Positions 45,801 through 55,225 of a DNA stretch of 64,000 nt are shown one piece after another. Source of the DNA: Sulfitobacter sp. 20_GPM-1509m (GTDB lineage: Bacteria; Pseudomonadota; Alphaproteobacteria; Rhodobacterales; Rhodobacteraceae); assembly GCF_000620505.1 (NCBI RefSeq), contig NZ_JIBC01000004.1:124001-188000 (forward strand). Direction: 5' to 3'. Each line of letters begins with the position of its first letter. The first letter of the stretch is position 1. The position numbers and the translations under genes were made by a program. The notes under the pieces are model-generated. The model was given only the letters and a program-made list of their open reading frames with translations. It did no database searches and was not told the origin of the DNA.

Positions 45801-46181
45801 CAGCTTGGGCGTCAGCGGTTCGGTTTTCAGATAGATCGACAGATCGTCGGCTATCTCGGGACCATAGGCAAAGGGAAAGTCCTTGGCGCTGTCTTCGACG
45901 AAAAAGTCGAAGGGGTTATAGACGGACATATCCGCGACCAGATCGACCTCGATCTTGAACTCGCGCACAGGCTCGGGAAAGACCAGCCGCGCCATCCAGT
46001 TGCCGTAGGGGTCTTGTTGGTGGTTCACGAAATGCTCGACCGGCGACACCGAAAGCGCATGCGATATGACCCGCGTGCGCGAATGCGGCGCAGGGCGCAG
46101 CCGGATGATCTGCGGCCCCAGCGTGACGGGGCGGTCGTATTTATAATGGGTCAGGTGGTAAATGCTGGCGGTGATCGACAT
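42858..46181 (-). CDS. Large transglutaminase-like protein with DUF2126 domain
   Basis: The 1107-residue protein starts at ATG 46181, six bases after AAGGAG. Residues 1-300 are the transglutaminase part with the cysteine in [28 protein letters not shown], the histidine in [10 protein letters not shown] and the aspartate in GLDPTSG. The rest is the long DUF2126 region: [29 protein letters not shown], and the histidine-rich [17 protein letters not shown] near residue 735. The latter resembles amidoligase or glutamine-synthetase-like active sites. It begins the operon with the ATP-grasp and second transglutaminase genes and diverges from the chemoreceptor. Confidence 0.9.
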   Translation of the reverse strand: MSITASIYHLTHYKYDRPVTLGPQIIRLRPAPHSRTRVISHALSVSPVEHFVNHQQDPYGNWMARLVFPEPVREFKIEVDLVADMSVYNPFDFFVEDSAKDFPFAYGPEIADDLSIYLKTEPLTPKLDAFLKTVSRDKMVTIDFLVGLNMRLASEINYEIRMEPGVQTPEVTLDRASGSCRDSSWLLVQILRNLGIAARFVSGYLIQLKPDLIALDGPAGTDHDFTDLHAWVEVYLPGAGWIGLDPTSGLLAGESHIPLAATPHYANAAPITGVASFAEVEFSFDMQVKRTAEHPRITKPFSDASWDALNALGQKIDKRLEAGDVRLTMGGEPTFVSIDDFESPEWNSDAVGPTKRVLADKLIRRLQDKFSNGGLLHYGQGKWYPGETLPRWTFSLYWRKDGKPIWKNPDLLAREDTQEDVGPEDAKALLDSIAQHLAVPRENVLPAFEDPADWIIKEASLPENVTPENNKLKDPEERARIARVFERGLTTPAGYVLPVQRWQARAESRWMSEVWNMRRGKVFLVAGDSPVGYRLPLGTLPHIPEASFPFINPQDPMVDRAPLADPEDLEARPQAVAHRVDATAGQTVVEQTMARDGDLSGAVRTAISVEPRDGRLCVFLPPVETLEDYLELIAATEAAAKATGHKVLIEGYSPPSDPRIEVIRVAPDPGVLEVNIHPAANWAECVNTTEIVYEQARQCRLGADKFMIDGRHTGTGGGNHVVVGGVKPSDSPFLRRPDLLKSLIHFWQRHPSLSYLFSGTFVGPTSQAPRIDEARHDQLYELEIALDQIWPPAKGDVPPPWLTDRLLRNSLIDVTGNTHRTEICIDKLYSPDGPTGRLGLVEFRGFEMPPNPRMSLAQQVLIRAIIARCWDSPISGNLTRWGTQLHDRFMLPEFIWDDFVEVLDDLRAHGMALDPMWFEAQAEFRFPFCGEVTYEGITLELRQALEPWHVLGETGAIGGTVRYTDSSVERLQVKLTGANPDRYRVTANKRVVPLAQTKAPQSRVAAVRYKAWKPAQSMHPVLEVDAPLTFDIYDTWTGRSLGGCRYHVAHPGGRNFDTFPVNGNEAEARRLSRFEPLGHTTGAFTPPSEIPHPEFPFTLDLRRRPGL

Positions 46182-46473
46182 TGGCATCTCCTTTCGCACA
46201 CCATCGCGCGGCACATGAGGCACAGCAACGTCTAAGGTGCGGATTGAACTGCAATGTAGCGCCGCGGCGGTACAATTGCGACCAAACGCTTGGAAACAGG
46301 GCAAAAGCCTTGCCGATCTTTTAGAACAGGCGGCGAAGTTGCACCAGTTTCAACCTGCAAGGTGAAATTAGAGAAAATGCAATGCTTCTTTTGCATCGCC
46401 TTAAGGGTTTTGAAGCCATTGCCCGCCAATCTCTGCACTCACGGCTCATGATTCACTAGGCACGGATGCAAAA

Positions 46474-48537
46474 ATGGTTTGGTTCAAGGGAAAAAATCCC
46501 GAGATGGAAATTCTGAAACGGGAAATGCAGGCCTTTGAGGCATCGCATGTCATTGCGCGCATTTCTTCCGACAGGAAGATCCAGTCGGTCAACGAAAACT
46601 TCTGCACCGTTCTGGACGTCGCGCCAACCGACATCATCGGCAAGAGCTACGAACAAATCGTGCGCCAAAAAGACCATAACAAACCAGAATTCATGGAAAT
46701 CTGGACATCCGTTGAGGCGGGCAAAACCATTAACCAGATCGTGCCCCGCCTGAACGCCCAGGGTGAAGAGATCTGGTTTGATGCGACTTATACCCCGATC
46801 ATGAATGCAGATGGCACGCATGGCTACACCATCGTAGCGGCACGTGAGATCACGAATATGCATTTGCGCCGCCGTGACAACCGCAGCCAGGTCGACGCGC
46901 TGAAACGGTCGATGGCGGTGATCGAATTCGACCTGTCGGGCAACGTTCTGGCTGCGAACCAGCTTTTTCTGGATGCGATGGGATATACGCAGGAAGAACT
47001 GGTCGGGAAGCACCACAAGATATTCATGCCACCCGAAGAGATTGGAACCTCGGAATACAAGGGCTTTTGGCAGCGCTTGAGCACGGGGGCGTCGGAAACC
47101 GGCCAGGTCAAGCGGATCAGCAAAAGCGGCAAGGCGTGCTGGCTTCAGGCCACTTATGAAACCCTGCTTGACCCCGAAGGGCGGCCGTTCAAAGTGGTCA
47201 AATACGCCTTTGACATCACCGTTGCGCGCGACCTTGAGGCAGACGCCAATGCCATGGTCAACGCGATCCAGAAGGTACAGGCCGTTATCGAATTCGACCC
47301 CAGGGGCCAGATTTTGAACGCCAATGAAATCTTCTGCCAAACAATGGGTTACGAGGCGAAAGAACTCATTGCGAAAAACCACAGTTTGTTCGTCACCAAA
47401 GATCATGCCAACAGCCCCGAATACCAGCATTTCTGGGATGACCTGCGGCGCGGCGAAGCAAAGGACGGATCGTTCGAACGCATCGGCAAGGATGGCAGCA
47501 CCGTATTTATCCGCGCCAGCTACAACCCTATCCGCAATGCCGCCGGCGAGGTGGTCAAGGTTGTGAAATTTGCAGTCAACACCACCCCCTATATCCGCAC
47601 AGCCGACGCCATGCAGGCCGGTCTGAGCAGCCTGGCCGCTGGCGATCTGACAGTCCGGTTGAACGACGACCTCGGGGAATTCGATGACATTCGCGTGCAA
47701 TTCAACAACGCCGTCGAGCGGCTTGACAGTGTGATGGCGGGCGTCTTGCGCCAGGCCCTTGAGGTCACTCAAGAGGTCGCCTCGATCTCGTCCGGCATGA
47801 ATGACCTGTCCAACCGTTCGGAGCGGCAGGCCGCCACGTTGGAAGAAAGTGCCGCCGCGCTGGAGGAACTGACGTTCTCGGTCAAAAGCGCGACCGAGAT
47901 GACCAACGACACAAGCCATCAGGTCCAGCAAGCCAAGGAGCAATCGGAACGATCCAGCGTCGTGGTCGGGGATGCCATCAGCGCCATGAACGTGATTGCG
48001 GAAAGCTCGCAATCCATCTCGCGGATCACAAGCGTGATCGACGACATCGCCTTTCAGACCAACCTGCTGGCCCTGAATGCCGGCGTCGAAGCTGCGCGGG
48101 CGGGCGAGGCAGGGCGTGGTTTTGCGGTCGTTGCCTCCGAAGTGCGCGAATTGGCACAACGCTCTTCCGAGGCGGCCCGCGAGATTGCCCAGCTGATCGA
48201 GGATTCAAAACGACAGGTGGGTCGCGGTGTCGATCTGGTCGGTCAGGCCGGTGAGGCGCTGCACTCCATCGACACCACCGTCACGGAAATTCGCGACAGC
48301 ATCCTGCACATTGCATCCGCTGCGGCAGAGCAAAGCAGCGGCTTGCACGAAATGAACAGTGCCGTCGGAGACCTTGACCGGGCGGTGCAACAAAACGCTG
48401 CTATGGCGGGCGAAAGTTCGAGTGCGGTGCAGGTGTTGCAAGCGGGCGTGGATTCGATGACGCGCGATGTCGGTTACTTCAGATGCACTGGCGCCACTCA
48501 TGATGCCGTCCCGGCAGAACAACGAATGGCAAGCTAG
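46474..48537 (+). CDS. Soluble methyl-accepting chemotaxis protein with three PAS domains
   Basis: The 687-residue receptor has no membrane helix. Three PAS domains follow one another at about residues 22-140, 145-262 and 268-382; each ends with a strand such as [12 protein letters not shown] or [17 protein letters not shown]-like helix pair, [23 protein letters not shown], leads into the methylation helices. The signalling tip [37 protein letters not shown] is nearly canonical, with Gly where many receptors have Ala. No C-terminal CheR-tethering peptide is visible. It probably senses a cytoplasmic redox or metabolic signal. No che genes are nearby. Confidence 0.92.
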   Translation: MVWFKGKNPEMEILKREMQAFEASHVIARISSDRKIQSVNENFCTVLDVAPTDIIGKSYEQIVRQKDHNKPEFMEIWTSVEAGKTINQIVPRLNAQGEEIWFDATYTPIMNADGTHGYTIVAAREITNMHLRRRDNRSQVDALKRSMAVIEFDLSGNVLAANQLFLDAMGYTQEELVGKHHKIFMPPEEIGTSEYKGFWQRLSTGASETGQVKRISKSGKACWLQATYETLLDPEGRPFKVVKYAFDITVARDLEADANAMVNAIQKVQAVIEFDPRGQILNANEIFCQTMGYEAKELIAKNHSLFVTKDHANSPEYQHFWDDLRRGEAKDGSFERIGKDGSTVFIRASYNPIRNAAGEVVKVVKFAVNTTPYIRTADAMQAGLSSLAAGDLTVRLNDDLGEFDDIRVQFNNAVERLDSVMAGVLRQALEVTQEVASISSGMNDLSNRSERQAATLEESAAALEELTFSVKSATEMTNDTSHQVQQAKEQSERSSVVVGDAISAMNVIAESSQSISRITSVIDDIAFQTNLLALNAGVEAARAGEAGRGFAVVASEVRELAQRSSEAAREIAQLIEDSKRQVGRGVDLVGQAGEALHSIDTTVTEIRDSILHIASAAAEQSSGLHEMNSAVGDLDRAVQQNAAMAGESSSAVQVLQAGVDSMTRDVGYFRCTGATHDAVPAEQRMAS

Positions 48538-48628
48538 ACATTCCAAATGCCTCAAGGGCACGCCTTGGCCCGAGGAAAGCAGAAGCTGTTTGATCTTGGC
48601 ACGATTGGCTATAACTCATTCGTGAAGC

Positions 48629-50302
48629 ATGCCAGAAGCGGCGTGTGAACAAGAGGCTGCCAAAGTGCCAGATCAAGTTTCTCCCCTTATCCTGTTCCGC
48701 AACCAGACCTTCCGGTCATTGTGGATTTCGGCACTGGCCTCGAACTTTGGTGGTCTTGTTCAGGCGGTGGGCGCGGCATGGCTGATGACTTCGCTGTCGG
48801 ATTCTCAGAATATGGTGGCGCTGGTGCAGGGATCCGTCGCGCTGCCGATCATGATTTTCTCGCTTTTGGCGGGGGTTTTTGCCGACAACTTTGACCGCCG
48901 CCGCGTTATGCTGGTCGCTCAGGCCTTCATGTTCTGTGTCTCTATCATACTGACATTCATGGCGTTTGAAGGTTGGTTGTCGCCCTGGCTCTTGCTGGGC
49001 TTCACCTTTCTGATCGGGTGCGGCACAGCACTGCACAACCCCTCATGGCAGGCGACCATGGGCGACATCGTCTCGCGCGAGGAACTGCCCTCGGCCGTGT
49101 CGCTGAACAGCATGGGTTTCAACCTGATGCGCAGCGTCGGCCCGGCCGCGGGCGGTGCGATTGTGGCCATTGCGGGTGCGGCCGCCGCATTCGCCGTCAA
49201 TGCACTGAGCTACGTGGCCATTATCCTTGCCCTGCTGCGCTGGCAGGCGCCTGCGCGTGACACGCACCTGCCCCGTGAACCCATGGGCAGCGCCTTTGCC
49301 GCCGGCCTGCGGTATGTGGCGATGTCGCCAAACCTGCTGCGCGTGATCCTGCGCGGATTCTGGTTCGGCCTGTCCGCTATCGCCCTGCTGGCCCTGTTGC
49401 CTGTGGTGGTTCGCGAAACCCTGAATGCCACCGCCTTTGTCTATGGTGTCATGCTGGGCTGTTTCGGGATGGGAGCGGTGGCCGGCGCCCTGTCCAACGC
49501 CAGCCTGCGCACCCGGTTCCGCAACGAAATCATCGCGCGCGGCGGCTTTGTCGGCTTCGGCGCCAGCTGCCTCGTCCTGGCCTTCAGCACGAACACGATC
49601 CTTTCGGGGGCCGCGCTGATGTTGGCGGGGGCTGCCTGGGTGCTGGCCTTGTCCATGTTCAACGTCACCATCCAGCTGTCGACGCCGCGCTGGGTCGTGG
49701 GGCGTGTCATCGCCCTGTACCAGACCGGCACATTCGGCGGCATGGCCGCAGGCAGCCTGATCTGGGGTGCCATCGCGGAACAGTCGGGGTCGGCAGAGGT
49801 GGCGTTGCTGGGGGCTGCGGGGCTGTTGGCTGTCGGGGCGCTGATTGGCTATCCCCTGCCCCTGCCCGAATTCAACGGCCTGGATCTGGGCCCGCTGAAC
49901 CGCTTCAAGGAACCCGCGACACGGTTTGACCTGAACTATCGCAGCGGTCCGGTGATGGTCATGGTCGACTATGAAATCGCACAGGAAGACGTGCCCGAGT
50001 TTCTGGCCGCCATGAGCCTGCGACGGCGTGTGCGCATCCGGGACGGGGCACAGCAATGGGCGCTGTTGCGCGACCTGCACCAGCCCGAGCACTGGAGCGA
50101 AAGCTATCATGTACCAACCTGGGGCGAATATGTACGACATAACGAGCGGCGCACCAACGCGGACGCCGCCCTGTCAGACCGTCTGAGGGTGCTGCACCGC
50201 GGCGAGGGGTCGCCGGCGGTTCACCGGATGATCGAGCGCCAGACCGTGCCGTTGCGCGACGACATGATGCAAAAGGAAGAGGAAAACCTGTCAGAGGTAT
50301 AG
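48629..50302 (+). CDS. MFS transporter of the MFS_3 / enterobactin-exporter-like group with C-terminal domain
   Basis: The 557-residue protein has a twelve-helix major facilitator core. Landmarks are FRSLWISALASNFGGLVQAVGAAWLMTSL, AGVFADNFDRRRVML (the loop 2-3 motif), and WQATMGDIVSREELPSAVSLNSMGFNLMRSVGPAAGG. From about residue 425 a soluble tail follows (GPVMVMVDYEIAQEDVPEFLAAM, then LLRDLHQPEHWSESYHVPTWGEY) with the ferredoxin-like ABM monooxygenase fold pattern typical of this group. The tail may bind the exported compound. The start at 48629 lacks a clear ribosome-binding site. Confidence 0.88.
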   Translation: MPEAACEQEAAKVPDQVSPLILFRNQTFRSLWISALASNFGGLVQAVGAAWLMTSLSDSQNMVALVQGSVALPIMIFSLLAGVFADNFDRRRVMLVAQAFMFCVSIILTFMAFEGWLSPWLLLGFTFLIGCGTALHNPSWQATMGDIVSREELPSAVSLNSMGFNLMRSVGPAAGGAIVAIAGAAAAFAVNALSYVAIILALLRWQAPARDTHLPREPMGSAFAAGLRYVAMSPNLLRVILRGFWFGLSAIALLALLPVVVRETLNATAFVYGVMLGCFGMGAVAGALSNASLRTRFRNEIIARGGFVGFGASCLVLAFSTNTILSGAALMLAGAAWVLALSMFNVTIQLSTPRWVVGRVIALYQTGTFGGMAAGSLIWGAIAEQSGSAEVALLGAAGLLAVGALIGYPLPLPEFNGLDLGPLNRFKEPATRFDLNYRSGPVMVMVDYEIAQEDVPEFLAAMSLRRRVRIRDGAQQWALLRDLHQPEHWSESYHVPTWGEYVRHNERRTNADAALSDRLRVLHRGEGSPAVHRMIERQTVPLRDDMMQKEEENLSEV

Positions 50303-50307
50303 CTGCC

Positions 50308-51693
50308 TCATTCTTCCAGCAGATGCTCCAGCCCACAGCGCGCAATGGCATCGGTCAGCTCCTGCGCGGCCGATGTCAGGATCGCGCGTTCGTCCAGATC
50401 CGTCTTGCGGTGACGCATCCTGATCTTGCCGTTGACGATCACCGTGTCCACGTCGCCCGCATTTGCGAATTGCGCGGCCGCAGTCAGTGGCATGATTGGC
50501 GGATACATATGCGCCTGTTCGCGGTCCAGCATGATGATGTCGGCCTTTTTGCCCACGTCGAGCGAACCCAGATCATCCGCCAGCCCGATCGCGCGGGCGG
50601 CATCGATGGTGCACATTTCCAGCACGTCAATCGGCATCATCACATCGGGGTCGCGGAAGTGGCGGCGATGGTAATGCAGGCACTGGGCCATATGGCGGAA
50701 CATGTCATAGCCGCGATCCGGTGCGGCAGCATCCGATCCCAATGCCACGTTCACGCCCATGTCACGCAGTTCCGGCGCGGGGCAACGGCCATAGACCGAC
50801 ATGATCGCCGACGGGTTGTGAACGATCGAGGTGCCGCTGCGCTTTGCGGCAGCCATGTCGCCCTCGGTCAGGTCGACCGAGTGGGAGAGGTATGACCACG
50901 GGCCGATGATCTCCAGCGTTTCGGCCAGCTCGATCGAGCCGTTGCGGTGCCCGTCCTGCGTAAAGAGCAGCCCCGCCTTTTCGCGCAGGTCCATCACGTC
51001 GCGGCACATCCGGCGGATGGTTTGCGGATCTTCGGCCACTTCGTCCGGCTGATAGACCGGCATGATCAGGCACACGCCCGTGCCCGCGCCCAACAGATCG
51101 TTATGCGCCTCGGCAAGTTCCGCGCAAACCGCCAGTTGATCGTCGAAGGACAGGGTTATCTCGCGCGACTGGTCAAAGCTGCGGTAGGTTTTGGGAAAGG
51201 GCACGCGGTTTACACCGGCGGCCAGCATGGTGCGCAGGCCCGCCTCGCGGGTGGCAGCGCAGTGCAGATCACCCGCCTCGCGCGTTTCAGTGCGATAGTG
51301 GTCCGCCCCACCGCCCAGCAACATGGTGCAGGTGGTGATCCCCGCCTTGAGCCGTTCCAGCGCCGACAAACGCGCCTCGGCCTGCCAGAAACCGGCGGTT
51401 GATCCGCGCGTGTACAGGTCTTCGCAGGCCTGAAACCATGCGTCGCCCCCTGCCCGCGCTCCCAGATTGCGGGTCAGTCCATGGCCTGCGTGCGCGTGGC
51501 TGTCGATCAGTCCCGGCAAGGTCAGCGTGCCGCGGCCATCGATAATCGCGGCGCCTTCGGGAATGGTCACGTCACTTGCGGCGCCAACAGCGGTGATACG
51601 GTCATCGGCAAAGACAATCGTTGCGTTTTCAATGACCCGGCGCGTGGCGTCCATGGTGATCGCGGTGGTTCCGGTAATGGCAGTGGTGGTCAA
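50308..51693 (-). CDS. Amidohydrolase-family deaminase (chlorohydrolase type)
   Basis: The 461-residue metal-dependent hydrolase starts with TTG at 51693; no ATG gives the complete N-terminal strand (ITGTTAITMDATRRV). The metal site motif LIDSHAHAG carries His66 and His68. Later ligands lie in SYLSHSVDLT (His) and ALGSDAAAPD (Asp), and the DVGKKADIIMLD strand closes the composite domain. It resembles the ATZ/TRZ and SsnA group, which deaminate or dechlorinate ring compounds. It is 1 nt after the GntR stop, so regulator and enzyme share a transcript that diverges from the ABC transporter. Confidence 0.85.
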   Translation of the reverse strand: MTTTAITGTTAITMDATRRVIENATIVFADDRITAVGAASDVTIPEGAAIIDGRGTLTLPGLIDSHAHAGHGLTRNLGARAGGDAWFQACEDLYTRGSTAGFWQAEARLSALERLKAGITTCTMLLGGGADHYRTETREAGDLHCAATREAGLRTMLAAGVNRVPFPKTYRSFDQSREITLSFDDQLAVCAELAEAHNDLLGAGTGVCLIMPVYQPDEVAEDPQTIRRMCRDVMDLREKAGLLFTQDGHRNGSIELAETLEIIGPWSYLSHSVDLTEGDMAAAKRSGTSIVHNPSAIMSVYGRCPAPELRDMGVNVALGSDAAAPDRGYDMFRHMAQCLHYHRRHFRDPDVMMPIDVLEMCTIDAARAIGLADDLGSLDVGKKADIIMLDREQAHMYPPIMPLTAAAQFANAGDVDTVIVNGKIRMRHRKTDLDERAILTSAAQELTDAIARCGLEHLLEE

Positions 51694-51694
51694 C

Positions 51695-52393
51695 TCAGGT
51701 ATCCTCGGTCAGGGCTGCGCCCAGAACATCGGTCGGGAACGGCTGACCGTCTCCCGACGCTTCCAGTTGCAGGGTGTGTTCCGCTTCCAGCAGGTGTGCA
51801 TCCATTGCGCTTTTGGCGGCCTCAAAGTCGCCCCGCGCCAATGCGTCTACAATCGAGGCATGTTCATCCGGGCCGCACTGGGTGTCGCTTTTCGGCTGGA
51901 ACACCGCCGTGACCAAAGTGCTTTTGGACACCAGATCACGCAGGATGTCCGCCAGCAGCGGCGATGCGGCCAGTTCGGCCAGCAGCATGTGAAAGGCCCC
52001 CGACAGCCGGATGGTCTGTGACGTATCACCGTCCCGCAGCGCCTGGCGTTCCTGCTCTATGTGGCCCTTGAGGGCCGACAGCGTGTCGTCGCTGACGTTG
52101 TCTTTCAACGCATCAATCACGCCACGCTCGACCACGCGGCGGGTGAAGAACACATCGCGTGCTTCGTCCACGGATGGCGTCGACACAAAGGCCCCGCGAT
52201 TGGGAATGTGGCAGACCAGCCCGTCATGGGACAACTGGTCCAGCGCCCGGCGGATGCGCGGACGGCTGACGCCGAAAATCTCGCACAGGCGCTCTTCTTT
52301 CAGGCGGGTGCCCGGCGGCAAGCGACGTTCGGCAATCGATTTCCAGATCCGTTCATAGATCTGCTGTTCCGTGAGTTTGGGAGCGTCCGACAT
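51695..52393 (-). CDS. GntR-family regulator, FCD subfamily
   Basis: The 232-residue regulator starts at ATG 52393 after AGGAGG. The winged helix reads QQIYERIWKSIAERRLPPGTRLKEERLCEIFGVSRPRIRRALDQL, and the FCD domain has LSGAFHMLLAELAASPLL and DEHASIVDALARGDFEAAKSAMDAHL. It faces the ABC transporter operon, and a perfect ATTGTTAACAAT palindrome stands between the two. It probably represses the catabolic cluster until a ring compound is present. Confidence 0.9.
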   Translation of the reverse strand: MSDAPKLTEQQIYERIWKSIAERRLPPGTRLKEERLCEIFGVSRPRIRRALDQLSHDGLVCHIPNRGAFVSTPSVDEARDVFFTRRVVERGVIDALKDNVSDDTLSALKGHIEQERQALRDGDTSQTIRLSGAFHMLLAELAASPLLADILRDLVSKSTLVTAVFQPKSDTQCGPDEHASIVDALARGDFEAAKSAMDAHLLEAEHTLQLEASGDGQPFPTDVLGAALTEDT

Positions 52394-52483
52394 CTCACCT
52401 CCTTGGCATGGACCGGGCAACGGGCCCGATCTCAATTGTCGCAAAATTAGGCAGAAGAATGCAAGCATTTAATGTAATCATAA

Positions 52484-52495
52484 ATTGTTAACAAT
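52484..52495. promoter_or_regulatory. Putative GntR operator of the amidohydrolase/ABC cluster
   Basis: ATTGTTAACAAT is a perfect 12-bp palindrome in the 200-bp divergent region, 91 bp before the GntR start and 99 bp before the binding-protein gene. The inner TTGT-TA-ACAA has the same plan as the TGGT-AT-ACCA core used by the other FCD regulator in this window. Confidence 0.62.
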
Positions 52496-52593
52496 AATTG
52501 TAGACGTAAATTGCGAATCATGTCAGCTTCCCATCGTCATCCACGTGCAAGCCGCTTTTGCCGGCCCAATGAACCGAAAACAGGGATACCAAC

Positions 52594-54165
52594 ATGACAC
52601 CACGCAAACTCTTGCTGACCGCAACCACGGCGCTGTCGCTGGCCTTTGGCGGCGCGGCGCAGGCCGAAACTTTCCGCCTTGGCACCAATGGCGACCTTTA
52701 CGGCCTCGACCCCCATTCCATGACCGACAGCTTTACCGTGTCGTTCCTGAACCACATCTACGAGGCGCTGGTGCGCTATGATGCGGACCTGAAGATCGAG
52801 CCTGCACTGGCCACAAGCTGGGAGCAGATTGACGAAACCACCGTGCGCTATCACCTGCGCGAAGGCGTCAAATTCCACGACGGTCAGGATCTGACCGCCG
52901 AGGACGTCGTTGCCTCGGTCAACCGTGCCGCGCATGAAGATTCCCCCATTCGCGGCAATATCGCGGGTCTTGTCGGCGCCAAGATGGTGGACGACATGAC
53001 CGTCGATCTGCTGCTGGACGGGCCGAACCCGTTGCTGAACAACTTTCTGACCAACATCCTGATCTTTGACGCAGGCTGGCTGAAAGAGCACGACGCGCTG
53101 GACCCCATCGACGCGCAAAAGGGCGAAGAAGGCTACACAACCTCGCACGCCAACGGCACCGGCCCGTTCCGTTTCGTGTCGCGCACCCCGGACGCGCAGA
53201 CCGTTCTTGAGGTCAACGAAGTTTGGTGGGACACGCCCCAGCACAACATCACCCGCATCGAGCTGAACCCGATCAATTCGGACGCCACCCGTGTGGCCGC
53301 GATGCTGTCGGGCGAGTTGGACATGATCGTGCCGTCGCCGCTGCAGGATTCAAAACGCATCGAGGCGACCGAAGGTATGCACGTGCTCGAGGCGCCCGGC
53401 CTGCGTGCGATCATGATGGGGTTCAACCTGAGCGATCAGTTGAACAACTCTGCCACCGAGGGCAACCCGCTGCAAAAGGTCGAGGTGCGTCAGGCGCTGG
53501 TCCATGCGATCAGCTATGACCTGCTGCGGGACAAGATCATGCGCGGCAAATCCCGCAATCTGGGCACGCTTGTCGCCCCGCAGGTTCCCGGCTTTGACGA
53601 AGCGAACGATGAAATCCCCGCCTATGATCCCGAACTGGCCAAGCAGATGCTGGCCGATGCGGGCTATGCGGACGGGTTCAGCTTTAACATGAACTGCCCC
53701 AACGACAGCTACGTCAACGATGCGGCGATCTGTCAGGCGCTGGCCGCGATGTTCGCACGTGTGGGCGTCAAGGCGGACCTGACCGCCGAAACCAAGGCGA
53801 TCCATTTCGAACACGCCCGCGCCAACGAGACGGATATGTTCATGCTGGGCTGGGCTACGCTGCCGATGCTGGACGGCTATTCGGTGCTGTCGGCGATGCT
53901 GCACACACCCGGCGGGCAGATGGGCACCTGGAACCCCGGCGGCTATTCCAACGCCGAAGTGGATCGCCTGACCAAAGCCGTGGCCACCGAACTGGATGCG
54001 GACAAGCGTCTGGCGATGATGGTCGAGGCCTTTGCCATTGCCAAAAACGACGTTGCCTGGCTGCCGCTGCACGCACAGCCGCTGTCCTGGGCCGCACGTG
54101 ATGGTGTGAGCATTCCGCAAACAGGCGACGACAAAGCGCGCCTGTGGCTTGCGCGGATCGACTGA
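52594..54165 (+). CDS. ABC transporter substrate-binding protein, family 5 (dipeptide/oligopeptide type)
   Basis: The 523-residue periplasmic protein has a signal peptide ending at GAAQA. The family-5 marks are EPALATSWEQIDETTVRYHLREGVKFHDGQDLTAEDVVASV near residue 70, GTGPFRFVSRTP and ALVHAISYDLL. It opens the operon of an importer that runs through the genes at 54228, 55226, 56159 and 57121. Family-5 importers carry peptides but also nickel, opines, glutathione and ring compounds. The amidohydrolases around it make a non-peptide nitrogen compound plausible. Confidence 0.93.
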   Translation: MTPRKLLLTATTALSLAFGGAAQAETFRLGTNGDLYGLDPHSMTDSFTVSFLNHIYEALVRYDADLKIEPALATSWEQIDETTVRYHLREGVKFHDGQDLTAEDVVASVNRAAHEDSPIRGNIAGLVGAKMVDDMTVDLLLDGPNPLLNNFLTNILIFDAGWLKEHDALDPIDAQKGEEGYTTSHANGTGPFRFVSRTPDAQTVLEVNEVWWDTPQHNITRIELNPINSDATRVAAMLSGELDMIVPSPLQDSKRIEATEGMHVLEAPGLRAIMMGFNLSDQLNNSATEGNPLQKVEVRQALVHAISYDLLRDKIMRGKSRNLGTLVAPQVPGFDEANDEIPAYDPELAKQMLADAGYADGFSFNMNCPNDSYVNDAAICQALAAMFARVGVKADLTAETKAIHFEHARANETDMFMLGWATLPMLDGYSVLSAMLHTPGGQMGTWNPGGYSNAEVDRLTKAVATELDADKRLAMMVEAFAIAKNDVAWLPLHAQPLSWAARDGVSIPQTGDDKARLWLARID

Positions 54166-54172
54166 CCCCCTC

Positions 54173-54200
54173 GTGGCGGGTGCATGCGTGCCCCCGCCAC
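54173..54200 (+). terminator. Intercistronic stem-loop after the binding-protein gene
   Basis: GTGGCGGG (54173-54180) pairs perfectly with CCCGCCAC (54193-54200). It is 7 nt after the binding-protein stop and in front of the permease gene. The same arrangement follows both dctP genes in this window. Confidence 0.55.
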
Positions 54201-54227
54201 CTTCCCCCATTCCTGCCGGAGGCTGCC

Positions 54228-55214
54228 ATGTTCGCCTTTCTTCTCAGACGCATCGTCCAAGCCGCCCTTGTGATGCTGGTTGTTGCGTCAATTGCCTTTT
54301 TGATGTTCCGCTTTCTGGGCGACCCGATCTCGAACCTGCTGCCCGAAGATGCAACGGTCGAAGAACGCGCGGACCTGCGTGAAAAGATGGGGCTGAACGA
54401 CCCCTTCGTGGTGCAATACGGGCGCTTTATCGCGAATGCGGCCCAAGGTGACTTTGGCCAAAGCTACCGCAACAACCGGCCCGTGTCCGACCTGCTGGCC
54501 GAACGGTTTCCTGCCACCGCCGAACTGGTGCTGGTCGCAGCGAGCCTTGCACTGGCCTTGGGCATTCCCTTGGGTATCTACACCGCGCTGAACCCGCGCG
54601 GCTGGATCAGTCAGGGATTGCAGGTTGTGTCGCTGCTGGGGATTTCGGTGCCCACATTTGTCACCGGCATCCTGCTGATCCTGCTGTTTTCCGTCACGCT
54701 GGGATGGCTGCCCAGTTTCGGACGCGGCGGGGTTGTGGACCTTGGCGGTTGGACCACCGGTTTCCTGACCCTCTCGGGGCTCAAGGCGCTGATCCTGCCG
54801 TCGATCATGCTGGCGCTGTTCCAGATGACCCTGATCATGCGGCTGGTGCGCGCCGAGATGCTTGAGGTGCTGCGTGCCGACTATATCAAGTTCGCCCGCG
54901 CGCGCGGCATGCCCAACCGAATGCTGCATTTCAAATACGCGCTGAAGAACACACTGATCCCGGTGATGACCATTTTTGGCCTGCAACTGGGCGGGCTGAT
55001 CGCCTTTGCCATCATCACCGAGACGGTGTTCCAGTGGCCGGGCATGGGCTTTTTGTTCATTCAGGCGGTGAACTTTTCCGACGTGCCGGTGATGGCCGCC
55101 TATCTGGTGCTGGTGTCGTTCCTGTTCGTTGTCATCAACACCATCGTCGACCTTTTGTACCACGTCGTTGATCCCCGTCTGCGCGTCGAGAAATCGACCG
55201 CGCGCGGCGTCTGA
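54228..55214 (+). CDS. ABC transporter permease (DppB/OppB type)
   Basis: The 328-residue inner-membrane protein starts at ATG 54228 with GGAGG upstream. It has six hydrophobic helices and the N-terminal RIVQAALVMLVVASIAFLMFRFLGDPI pattern of DppB. The EAA loop is RADYIKFARARGMPNRMLHFKYALKNTLIPV near residue 225, the site that contacts the ATPase subunits. It is followed after 11 nt by the second permease. Confidence 0.93.
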   Translation: MFAFLLRRIVQAALVMLVVASIAFLMFRFLGDPISNLLPEDATVEERADLREKMGLNDPFVVQYGRFIANAAQGDFGQSYRNNRPVSDLLAERFPATAELVLVAASLALALGIPLGIYTALNPRGWISQGLQVVSLLGISVPTFVTGILLILLFSVTLGWLPSFGRGGVVDLGGWTTGFLTLSGLKALILPSIMLALFQMTLIMRLVRAEMLEVLRADYIKFARARGMPNRMLHFKYALKNTLIPVMTIFGLQLGGLIAFAIITETVFQWPGMGFLFIQAVNFSDVPVMAAYLVLVSFLFVVINTIVDLLYHVVDPRLRVEKSTARGV

Positions 55215-55225
55215 GGAGACCCCCT

